Shown in pieces: positions 42,053 through 52,080 of a DNA stretch of 64,000 bases. Numbering within the stretch: position 1 is the first letter of the stretch; every line of letters begins with the position of its first letter. Position numbers and translations under genes: made by a program. The notes below the pieces were generated by a model that saw only the letters and a list, made by a program, of their open reading frames with translations, searched no databases and had not been told where the DNA came from. This stretch comes from Ramazzottius varieornatus. Lineage: Eukaryota > Tardigrada > Eutardigrada > Parachela > Ramazzottiidae. The stretch is from positions 7,786,654 to 7,850,653 of the forward strand of contig BDGG01000001.1 of assembly GCA_001949185.1 (NCBI GenBank). Direction: 5' to 3'.

Positions 42053-44085
42053 TTAGGTATCGAGCCTCTTCGGACGACCGCGATTACGTCGATGGGCATT
42101 AGGTGCGTCCGAGTTAGCGCTATCGATGGTTGCCACTGATGGCGACGGACTACTGGGCGTTTCTGACTGTAAATCTTGACTAAACAGCCTCAGCTTGGGT
42201 ATCTTCAGCTTGATTGGTTGCTGAGGCTCTCTTGACGTACCAGCGACGGATCCATCACTCGAACCTACAAAAAGCATCCGTCACTATAATCTTACGATTG
42301 CTGGAAAACAAGCATCGACAAGCTTGTTTCCCTAAGTGGTGCACATTCTCGGTGTTATTGGCTAGAAGTGTCCGCCACTTGAAAAGGCGACCTTATCGAG
42401 TTGCATTGTTTTCTTCAAGTTGCGCATGGCTATAGCCTATAACGCTGGAAGAGTACGCCACTTGAAGAAGATAATCAAACTCGGTAAGGTCGCTTTTCCA
42501 GATAGCGCACGCTTCTAGCCAATGAAACTAAGAATGAACGCCGCTTGGGAGACAATCTTGTCGAGCTCGTTTGCCTAGGTGCGAGTTATTTGACGGCGAT
42601 TATTTTCTTTACTTTGACTGTGGCCAGGAAATGTGCTCAAATTCGAAGGTGGTCCTTTGTTGCTCAACAGTGTTCTCAACCTGTTTCCCTCCATAGGTTT
42701 TTCCAACGGCTTCGAACTGGACGATCCCGGCGCCTTCGGCATCTTGACTGTGTGCGAGAGCTTGCCGGAACTTGTGCCCATCTTGCCGAGTTCTTTGGGT
42801 CTTCTTATCATGACGCTCTTCTTGACGCCCATAATTCCAGAAGCGTATTTCGGACTGTCGGTGTAGGTAGTTCCTTTGTTCGTTGGTGTGCGGTAGGCGA
42901 AGGACTCTGACGGACTGTCCATCCTCCCCTCGTCGTATGAGTAACCCATTTGGCGACGTTGCTGGATCTTCTGTAGTCGCTTCTGCTTCTCCATGAGCTC
43001 TCGCTGACGCTTCTTTTTCTTCAACTCGAGTCTTCTATTCTTTGAAAGTCGGTCTGCAGGAAAGAACGATAAGATAAGACGGAACAACACCTGTTTTGGT
43101 CAGGAAAGGTGGTTATCGCTGATATGCCAATGACTAGCGCATGACGACACAGTAACGCCACGCCAATAGGCATCAACGGCAAGATAAGTCGAGCTGAAGC
43201 GATGACGTCATGCGCATTCACTAACGGAAAATCAGAAATTCTGATTATTTGGTTTGCTTACTTGCGCCGGCGGACGAAGACATAACAGAGGACGATGAGA
43301 ATATCCGGTCGCTATCTTTGACTTTTCTTCTCGTCGCCAATCTTCCCTGAAGAGCAGCAGCTGCTTGGGTTCTTTCCGTTCCCGTTGTGACGGCTGAAGG
43401 ATTGGTGACGTCCCAGCCGTACACGACGTTACCCAGCCCGAAATCTGCCATCAAGTATTTCTGTTCTTGCTCCCTTATTACCTTCTCTTTGTTCCGAAGC
43501 TCCAGCCTCAAAGCTTGTTTCATTTCAGCGAGGTCGACCAGCTTACAAAATGCGTCTTGTTGTTCGCGCGTGAAGGTATGATAGTTGGAAGGAAGAACGG
43601 TGAGCTTCCTGCCATAACAATCAACAATTAAAATGAACAAAATAAATTGTCAAGCAAATCGATCCATGACGTACAGGAGCCATATCGGTAAATGTAAACT
43701 GGTCAGAAAAAATCTAGGTCATGTCTGACGTCATTTACGTGCCGATACCAAAATTGTGAAATCAGTTTGCTTGCCTGTGAATGTTGTCGATAGTGGTGGG
43801 ATTGTTTCGCGAGGCGAGCGCCGTGGCGAAGGTGCCTTCTCCTGCCAGAAGTGGAAGGGAGATGTCGACGTCTTTTAGAAAGTGGATTTGTTGGGCAGCG
43901 AGCTTCGGATGGTCCATCGCGGAGGGCGTTAGAAGTTGCACTAAGTCAGTCGCTCCACTGGTCGAAGTCGTCGAAAGTGACAGAGGATGGTCATGACTAA
44001 GTCCTGATGTGTGAGAAGGTGAGTTGTCGAAACCAGTCGTAGCGATGTTCCGCAGGTTAGCCTGAGGATTCCGATTGTCTGCCAT
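42053..44085 (-). CDS. MEAF6: MEAF6 (EAF6), subunit of NuA4/MOZ acetyltransferase complexes
   Basis: Exons 43775-44085, 43262-43608, 42613-43053 and 42053-42264; 436 residues, phases agree. The core is in exon 2: a coiled coil (FCKLVDLAEMKQALRLELRN, then KEKVIREQEQKYL) followed by MADFGLGNVVYGWD, parallel to the EAF6 signature [20 protein letters not shown], then SDRIFSSSSVMSSSAGAS matching ERLFSKSSVTSAAAVS. In complexes EAF6 sits with ING and BRPF/EPC proteins and promotes histone acetylation. Human MEAF6 is about 190 residues; here a serine/threonine-rich N-terminus, a basic region (NRRLELKKKKRQRELMEKQK) and an AT-hook-like end RRNRGRPKR are added. Intron 1 has a GC donor (CACAG|GCAAGC at 43774). 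Intron 3 holds the palindromic repeat. Confidence 0.75.
42326..42555. repeat. Intronic palindromic repeat, MEAF6 intron 3
   Basis: Arms CCTAAGTGGTGCAC, GTGTCCGCCACTTGAAAAGG, CAAGTTGCGCATGG, GAGTACGCCACTTGAAGAAG, CAGATAGCGCACGC and GAACGCCGCTTGGGAGA; three consecutive hairpins. Confidence 0.8.
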
Positions 44086-44521
44086 CCTATGATTTTCGAG
44101 GGCAGAACGGTCAAGACTCACGAAAGATTTAGGAAAGATTTTACCAAAAATGGATGGAAAATAAAATCAAGCTGAAACGGGTCTCCCTAGAGTTTGCGTA
44201 GAATCGATCGACAAAAACAGGCTACTGAACCCGCCTCTAAACCTGGTGACTAAATTTCTGAATGGTTAGACCCGCCTGGGCGTGAGCAACCTGACAAATC
44301 AGTTATCACATTTTAGCAACGAAAGTCTAATCGCAAAGTCTCGAACAAACCATGTTTACGTTCGTCGGTTACTTCCATGCGTTGGCTTGTTTTTCTCCCG
44401 AAGATATCGATTGATAGTTGCCTCTGAATCACTCGATTCCCCTTGTTTTCTGGGTTCGGACAATTTCAGGCTTTAGTCACTTGCTGAAAGGTTGTTCCCG
44501 ATTCACTTCGAAGCCTGCAGA
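44086..44521. promoter_or_regulatory. Divergent promoter interval, MEAF6 / MPDU1
   Basis: 436 bp between the two start codons. No core promoter motif is obvious. A CCTGCAG acceptor just before the MPDU1 ATG suggests a 5' UTR intron. Confidence 0.35.
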
Positions 44522-45664
44522 ATGGATCATCAGATGCTGAATGATAGCTTGAAGGATGTGGGACACTCGCACGGACAGTTCCGTGGAATACTGGAGTCAG
44601 TCATTCCCATACGCTGCGTGGAAGAGTACATGGACAAACTCAACTTCTTTGATCGTAAGATACACTAGCTCCATCAGAGTCATTCGTTTAAAATCGCAGG
44701 TTGAATACGTGTTTGTTATTCGCAGCGGAATGCTTCAAGATCGTCCTCAGCAAAGGACTCGGATATGGCATCGTCTTCGGGTCTTCCATAGGTAAGCTTA
44801 GTTTATTCAGCTTTGTTTGTTCGCGGATGCAGTCCCCATATGGCTTACTAGATGTTTTTGTCTTACAGTCAAAGTTCCGCAGATCCTGAAGCTGTATGGA
44901 TCCAAGAGTGGCGCGGGTATTAGCCTTCCCAGCCTCTACTTGGAACTGTTCGCCATCATCACTACCCTGGCATACAGCCTCTTTTACGAATTCCCCTTCA
45001 GGTAAGTGCAAAAATTGGTTGTAATAAAAAAAGATACTGTCCCTTTGTGGTTCGGGGTGTTTGAAAGACGGATATGGGTATTATTTTTTGACTTCCGGTT
45101 GGGGATTATTCTGACTTTCGGTTGTTCTTTGTATAGTGCCTGGGGTGAAAGCTTCTTTCTCCTCATCGAGACCGCAATCATTGTCATGATGGTGCAGGTC
45201 TATCGCCGAAACACGATGCACGCCATGACGTTCCTGGTCGTCCAACTGTCAATCATCGGGCTGATTATGTCAGGACTCATTCCGGAAAAGGTGCTGAAGG
45301 TCCTACAGGCGTCTCAAATGGTCGTCGTTCTGATGAGCAAGGTACCTCGATGCTCTCTTCGAACAATGTTTGTGGATCGTTGTACAGTTTCTCGCGTTTC
45401 TTGTAGCTCATCCAAATTGTGGAGAACCAGAAGAACAGAAGCACAGGCCAGCTGTCGCTGATCATGATGGTACTGTTGACAGCCGGAAGTGTAGCCCGAA
45501 TATTCACATCGATCCAAGAGACTGGGGACGCCTTGGTGGTCCTGACCTACGTGGCTTCCAGCTTGGCCAACGGAGTCATACTGGGACAGATCCTGTACTA
45601 CGGAGACAGATCTGCTGCTGGACAGGCTCGAGTTAATGCGGCAAGCGAGCGGAAACGACAGTAA
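44522..45664 (+). CDS. MPDU1: MPDU1, mannose-P-dolichol utilisation protein (PQ-loop)
   Basis: An ER membrane protein needed for use of dolichol-phosphate-mannose and -glucose in glycosylation. Exons 44522-44654, 44726-44791, 44869-45001, 45137-45341 and 45407-45664; 264 residues; human has 247. Landmarks in order: CFKIVLSKGLGYGIVFGSSI, VKVPQILKLYGSKSGAGISL (first PQ loop), YEFPFSAWGESFFLLIETAI, LQASQMVVVLMSK, then STGQLSLIMMVLL, SVARIFTSIQETGDALVV and SSLANGVILGQILYYGD. RIFTSIQETGD is almost invariant in the family. Seven hydrophobic segments are visible. All phases agree and no defect is seen. Confidence 0.94.
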
Positions 45665-46271
45665 ATTTGATCTTGAGGCTAGACTGATCTTCCTTTCTCT
45701 TCCGTGTTCGATTTCCTTTTACTCCGTATGTTTTGTTAGATGTTCTCCTAATGTGAGCGATTCAAAGTTTCTGGTGCTCTGTCAGTATGAGGAATTAAGG
45801 AGTACTAGAGGGTCCGTGGGAACACGAAAACAGGGGAAGCCAATATTGACCCATTACTGGGTTGCGTTGTTTTGCTGTCCGAGTACCGAGTGTCACCATG
45901 ATCGGGACTAGAGTCCTAATATACGCTGGCAACGTAACATTAGACAAAAAGTTAAAATCGGGAAGAGAGTCATAAAATTGCTAACACAGGAAGGGGCCAA
46001 AACAGCTTTAGCACGAGTTCGTGAAACGGCAACACCAAAAACAGCAACGAAGGACTACACAATGCTACACCTTGTTCACCAATCAACTTGGTCATAACAA
46101 TGCCCATCCACCTCAAATCAAAAATCTTTATTACAAAGGCGATATTCTGTACTCAAAAAGTGAGGAGCTAAGCGGTAACAAAAAACAAATAACTATACAT
46201 GGACTGACTTCCCCTTCTTCACATCTAAAACGTAAAACAGTTCATCAAGACCCTACGGTGGAGAGTATGGA
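45665..46271. other. Intergenic region, no gene seen
   Basis: 3' flank of MPDU1 and the 3' side of the non-LTR element. Short frames only. Confidence 0.4.
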
Positions 46272-49034
46272 TTAAGAATTTTCACGCTTGATATCTATCG
46301 ACACTCTCTGCTTGAAGAAAGAAAAGAATCTAGATTCACCCGATACTTCTGTCATCTTTCTTCCAATCGCCTCAAACAGCTCCGTCACACCAGGTCCCCA
46401 TGGTCCGAGGGTCCCCAGACCAACACGGCAGAACTGAAACTGTCTTCTGATGTCCTGGTATTTGTTGATCTTTCTTCTTTCGGCAGCATCAGTAGCTAAT
46501 CCGGCTTTGACCATTGACATGGCAAAGTTGGTGAGCGCCAGGGTATTGACCACCGTGACGTCCCACACTGACTCCTTACCATTCTTCCAAGGAACTTGCG
46601 TCATACCGTCTGAGCGCCTCTTATCCTTCCTGAAGATCCTCGGAGGTTCAAGGATGGCTGGAATCTGGGCTGATGTTAGAGCACGCTTGAGTGACTCGTA
46701 CAGCGCGCTGTGTCTGCTGAAACCGCCGCCGCTAAACTCGCAGCTCAACCCGGGCTGGCCATACTCGTCCACATTGGCACCACATCGACATGTATGAGAG
46801 CGACACAGCTTGGCACCTAGACGCAAACCAACGCTGATCCGGAGAGCATTGTTGTCGAGCAGATTACCCATAAAGGAGAAACGAAGCGCGTGGAGCCAGG
46901 AACCTGCATTCTTATCTGAAACGGCAAGTAGTCTCGCTTTATCGTTATCCAAAGCGGTACTTACAAGGTTTTTCGCGGATATCTTTGAGAAGAGGCGTAT
47001 CCCAGGCTTTCTGTTGGCGGCGTAGATCTGGAAGAGGAGGTTCAGCTGTGGTGAGGAGACTCCACTTGGCAACGGCGAGCTTGGCTTCGCTGTCCAAATC
47101 GGCTTAGGGAAGGATGTCGAGCACCAGTTGGTGTACGGAATGGATCAATGCCCAGAAGGCAGGAAGCGTGATCTCTTCTGTACGACGGATGCCTAATCCA
47201 CCCAGATTGACCGGGAATGTTGCTTGTCGCCACGGACCGGAAGTCATCTCAACGTTCGTAATCTCCGCCAGACTTTCACGAACCACCTCGCCGAACTCTT
47301 CCAGTACCCACGGGACCTTTCCGACGGGAGAGCACCGAAGGATATAGAGCTTGGGTAGACAAAGGCAGGTCTTTAGGAGGAAGAGGGCCTTGGGGGCAAA
47401 CAACAAGTGTAGCTTTGCTTGTACCAACGTGATCTTACTTGTTTTCGCGCGGATGGCTTCGTCCAGTCCCTCTTCCATCAGTGGTGCACCAAGCAGACTC
47501 GGGTCATATCTGCAGGGGAGAAGGTTACCTGGGCAGGCGGTTGCCGCTGCTTCTTGGCTGGCTTGGCGTTCTTGGAGTGAACCACCGAACGCGAAGAGTT
47601 CACACTTGGATGGGTTCCACCACTACCTGCAAATCAGACAAGACACGACCAATCTCACCACCGATGGTACCATCGTCAAGATACCACACATTCAGTGGGG
47701 ACTTTGAAGTCTTGGTGAGGCTCTCGATTACGAGGTAAAATAGAAGAGGCCCCAAATGATCGCCCTGTTGCACACCCCTTGCAGACTCCATAGAGTGCTG
47801 ACCAAAGAGAAGCTTTGAGTGATGCCTGTAGGTCTGCCAGCCAAACCATAGTAGGCTGGCAAAACTTCCCTGACAAAACGGAGCAGAACGTCGCGGCGTG
47901 TCGTGCTGAAGGCGTTCCGAAAGTCAAGCTTGAGTAGGACTTGGCTATCGTTTTTGCCTTTTCCTAGGAAACTACGGACTGCGTGGACTGCTGCTTCAGC
48001 TCCCCCTCGCGTACAACAACAACCTGCTCAGGATGCACTCTTCCTTCCATCTCGCGACCCACTCTTCTGCCAACGATCTTGCCCGCCAGAGGTCGAAGGG
48101 TGTTTCCAACTGCAATGGGTCGTAAGCCGCCATCTTTCTTCTTCAGTCAGGTAAGTGATGCCCCATAAAGCACGTCGCAAACAGCGTCCGGAACTTTCCC
48201 GTAGAGCATCTGCGTGGTCAGTTCCGCCAGAGCTTCCGTCAGCGCCAGCGTTGCTCCGTCGGTGGGCCCGCTATCATGTCTTTAAGATGTGGCCTCAAAC
48301 CATCAACGCCTCCAGCAGATCCGTTCGGGAAACTCTTCACAGCTGCGATGACTTCTTCCGTTGCCACCTCATCTGGTAGCGTTCCTTGGTTCGGCGGATC
48401 GGAAAACGAGCTGTTTGAACTTTCTGCCGCTTCATGCTTCTCGCTCAGGACTTCCGGGACTTGCGGCGTTGGAGCTGCCACAGAATCTTTCAAGGACAGG
48501 ACTCGCAACGCTCCACTGATGTCGCCATCGCTGATCTTCCCTTCCACCAACATCTTGATCACTTCGTCTGGGGGCTGTTCTTGCTTGGTTGCTTGGCTGC
48601 TTGTTTCCAGGCTCGGCATTCAGTTGCTGTGCCAAGAGGTTATCCTTGACAGCTGTTGTAAGGTTGCGTTTCTTGTTGTTCTGTTTTCCGGGCTGCTTCA
48701 AACCTGCAAAGCTAAAAGTCATCAGGTTGCGCTACGACGATTCGGACTTCTTCTCAGCGACGTCCTCTATTCTGGCTGTCCAGCTTGTTGCTGCTAGCAT
48801 TCGGGCACCCTTCGCGATTCTGCGGAGGACTTTAGTTGAAGCCTTCAACTGCTGGAGGACTTCATGGAGAGGTCTCGACGCGAACAGCTGATCGGAAGTT
48901 GACGCGGCGGATTGACTTGAAATATTCACATTCTGTCTCGTCTTTCTTTCTTGATTGGTCAGACACGTCGACTTCCCAGTGTGTCTGCCCATGCCTCTGG
49001 CCGTGTAGAGCTCCCCGCACTCCACACATGGCAC
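46272..49034 (-). mobile_element. Decayed non-LTR retrotransposon
   Basis: Pieces of one polyprotein lie in order but in shifting frames. 49034-48732: a zinc-finger start CVECGELYTARGMGRHTGKS. 48619-48239: PNGSAGGVDGLRPHLKDM (RT N-terminal region). 47791-47600: GVQQGDHLGPLLFYLVIESL and YLDDG, the reverse-transcriptase motifs. 47478-47104: the thumb-like LHLLFAPKALFLLKTCLCLP. 47072-46272: CRCGANVDEYGQPGLSCEFS, then RRSDGMTQVPW and VWDVTVVNT, which looks like a restriction-like endonuclease domain. N-terminal finger plus RLE is the plan of R2/R4/NeSL-type elements. Several frame changes make it inactive. Target duplication and poly(A) are not resolved. Confidence 0.78.
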
Positions 49035-50545
49035 CTTAGACTCAGGCTAGGACATCTTGAATCGAGCTCAGCTTAAAATCAGACATCCGGGGGCAAGCGT
49101 GCCGTTCCTTGGAAGCCCGAAGCGGAGATGCCGACGGAATAGAGAAGGAAAGGCTGGGAGAAGAAAGGTACGGGGATTTGATTTTCGTTTTCCGATGTTC
49201 GGCAGGTGTTCATACGGTTGATTCCTGATTGACTGGTTGACGTCACCAACAGCTGACGGGGAAAGTCCACCTAAAAAACTGCACTACGACAGCTTACTGG
49301 CCACAGCACCATAGGGTACAGAACGTACCGTATGGTAGACTTATGCGGCCTTCAACACACATAAGAAAGGGAAGGAAGCTGGATGAACGTCGCGGAAACT
49401 GGAAGAACGTCGAGGCGGAGGAGATCCGGGTACGGCTGATAAGCTGGCCTTTCTGTATCCTACAAAACTATCCCAGCGGCAGATTTCTGACCACAACAAC
49501 CACAGGGTGCAAAACGCACCTGGTAGCCTTACGTGGCCTTCGAGACGTCCACAAAATGCTTCCGGAGATGAGGGGGGATGAAGAGGAAGCGTAGGAAGTC
49601 CAAAGATAGCAGAAGAGTACAATAGGTTGGCTACAAGTTGTTGCTGTTGTTGTATTGCATAGCACCACATCTCAAATGGGCCATTGTCTACAAGCTCGTC
49701 CTCTGACTCGTCGTCATCGTTCTTGTTTGTAATTCATCATCGTCGTTATTTTCTTCGACGTGTCCCGCGGCTCTGTTGAGTTCCGCGCTTTCCGCATCGA
49801 CCAAAGTTGGTACTTCCTCATCAGAAATCGCAGCGTGACTCAGTCCGTGCGGCGAAAGAGCGCCAATTCTTCTGGTGAAGAATTCCATGCTAGTGCCAGA
49901 TGGCCGTGGCCAATTAAATTTGGGTCTGGGCCAAACTGACGCTGTGGTCACACGATAACTAAACTCCAGTTTATTTATCATGCCCATTATCGACGGTTAG
50001 ATTTTGCTTACACTGTAGTCATGAAAGGAGGCGGAATAATTCCCAGCAAGTTCATGCGTGCGGTCAGGATGCCGAACAGAAAGCTATCGCATAAAGTCAG
50101 CTCGGTATCCTCAAACAAAACTCCCGTTGGCTTCCACTGACCCACACGCTTCTTCGTTAAGCTGTATCGTCTTTCAAGCACCGTCGAATAGCCCGACGCA
50201 AGAAGTATTCCCTCTTCTTGTTTATTTCAGCTACGGTCGCGAGATCGGTGTGCTGCGGTACAGCGTTTAGCTAAACGGAGCTTCAACTAATCGAGCTGGG
50301 CGGATGCACACAGCCGTTATTTCCTCCTTGGTACCACACCAAAACTGTGCCACCTCGTGTCTCGTTGTATCGACGTCACCTAACGATGGAATCAAACGTC
50401 CTTCACATACCCAAAAAAATCAGCCGCGCTCGTTTATCAAGAGGACAGTTAATTCATTATAGGCTCCAGATCTTAATTATCGGTTCGATTTGTATGTACG
50501 CCAAAACGACTTCAGGAGCGTTGTCAGGCCTAGCGTTCTGACCTG

Positions 50546-50645
50546 CAAGAAGAAGGCTTCAGTAAGTAAGAAGGCTTCAGTGCTGCCACATGGTGCCTTC
50601 AGTGCTGCCACAATAGTAAGAAGGCGTCAGTGCTGCCACATGGTG
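50546..50645. repeat. Short tandem repeat array
   Basis: Units of GTAAGAAGGCTTCAGTGCTG followed by CCACATGGTG occur two and a half to three times with small changes. Confidence 0.75.
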
Positions 50646-50779
50646 TCACCTAAGATGTCCACTTTTACAAGAAAGCTTGCACCGAACGTTATAAACTGCC
50701 ATTGCGTATGCATTACTCCTCCTCACGACAGGCCGTAGAACTCCGTTGATTGTGTTGATCTTGAAAGTGGATTACGAAG

Positions 50780-50829
50780 TTTCGCTTCCAAGATAAGCAG
50801 CTCTCGAGTAGCTTATCTTGAAAGCGAAA
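50780..50829. repeat. 19-bp stem hairpin
   Basis: TTTCGCTTCCAAGATAAGC (50780-50798) pairs with GCTTATCTTGAAAGCGAAA (50811-50829), one mismatch, 12-nt loop. Not followed by a U-run, so not a typical terminator. Confidence 0.7.
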
Positions 50830-51518
50830 ACGGATTATTCTCTGCACACTTGACTCAAAATTTCAAATTTTCACTTCTCAGCTGATCTCTATCTGCACAG
50901 TGCTTCACGTTGCGAGATACCGTTTCGCGTACGGGCTTCTTGATACCTATTAGTGTCGGGGATATCAGAAGACAGATACCGGCCAGAGAGAAAACCATGA
51001 ATTCCAACTTAGTCAGGAGGCAAAGTTTGCCTACAAACCTACCCCGCAAAACTCGCGCATTTCCGGTCCCGTTTCTGAGACTTGCGAAAAATCCAATTTT
51101 GCCTCACTCACGACTAATTTCCGTTGATCAAGCAAACTCAAATTTTAAATCAACCGTTTGCGACATAAACAGCTCATCGTGAGGAGGACTGTTGTGCCGA
51201 AAATTCTGGTGAATTGATCAATGGTACGGTTCGGACCAACTTCCGTGATGGTTATCTCTCTTTGCATGACACTTTCGGCGAAAGCAGACAGTTGTGACGA
51301 CAATTACTCACTGCTTCTGCGCACAAGATGGATAAACGCTGTCGAAAACAGATAAACAATGTGTTATGTGATGCTGGCTACGTCATAGGCTCCCTTTCCT
51401 TACCCAGGCCCAACAAAGGACTTTGCCGTGTTTTGACTTACAGTAATTTATTGCCGAGAGCGGATATAATACTCTGTATCCGCAACAGAGTCGCAAAAAT
51501 AGCTAGTCATTCTTGCAG

Positions 51519-51526
51519 TATAAAAG
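51519..51526 (+). promoter_or_regulatory. TATA box of the left CS-alpha-beta peptide gene
   Basis: TATAAAAG, 133 bp before the ATG at 51652. The same octamer is kept in the right copy at the same distance. Confidence 0.6.
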
Positions 51527-51651
51527 CTGTGACACCTTTCGATTGTTTAGATACTGTCGCACTTTACTTGGTCGACACATGCAGTTTGCCTTTCCCCATC
51601 GGTTGCCTACTTACTGGCTTCTTCGTTTCCCGGTTACTGCAAACGCTCACC

Positions 51652-51938
51652 ATGAAATACGCTGTTCTTTTCGTCCTCGTTGTGGTGTGCAGCTTCCTCG
51701 GTAAGTAGACATCACGGCTTCCCATTGTTCCGCAGAACATTTCCAAGAGAAACACGTCGCCCTAAAACTGCTCGTCGATATTGCAGTTATCGATCAAGCC
51801 TTGGCAGGCTACGACGGATGTCCCGGTTGTCCAATGAGTAACGGAGGAAACTGTAACCAGTGCTGCATAGATAAAGGATCCAAAGGTGGCGGTTCCTGCT
51901 CTGGCTTTATGTGGACGTCCTGCTGGTGTACTGATTAA
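51652..51938 (+). CDS. Small secreted cysteine-rich peptide (CS-alpha-beta/defensin-like), left copy
   Basis: Exons 51652-51700 and 51787-51938; 66 residues. The signal peptide is MKYAVLFVLVVVCSFL. The mature part begins after LAGYDG and has eight cysteines: CPGC, NCNQCC, SCSG and SCWC. CNQCC is a CxxxC step, GSC a GxC step and CWC a CxC step, the signature of the cysteine-stabilised alpha-beta fold shared by invertebrate defensins and some toxins. A role in antimicrobial defence is the most likely inference; family alone cannot separate defensin from toxin or a structural peptide. Expression from a TATA promoter is suggested. The right copy (63446-63732) differs by one serine/glycine change in the mature peptide. 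Confidence 0.72.
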
Positions 51939-52080
51939 ATGAAAGCGTGAATATCATTTAGGCGTCAATCTCTTCATTAAGCGTGAACATCATTTCATTG
52001 TCCATTAATTGATTGTCTTATGTTACTTGGTTCCACTGTTGGTTGAGACCAAACGACCCGGTTTTCGGTAAACAATGCCA

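Larger units (their letters stand above)
49035..51220. other. Repeat-rich intergenic region
   Basis: Probably includes 5' remains of the retrotransposon (to about 49.3 kb). It holds the tandem repeat at 50546-50645 and a hairpin at 50780-50829. No supported gene. Confidence 0.4.
51221..52080. repeat. Left arm of large inverted repeat
   Basis: From ATGGTACGGTTCGGACCAAC at 51221 the sequence is the near-identical reverse complement of the window's right end (64000 downward). The match stays very high to about 52025 and fades by about 52080. The left arm has about 165 extra bases between roughly 51333 and 51500. Confidence 0.88.
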
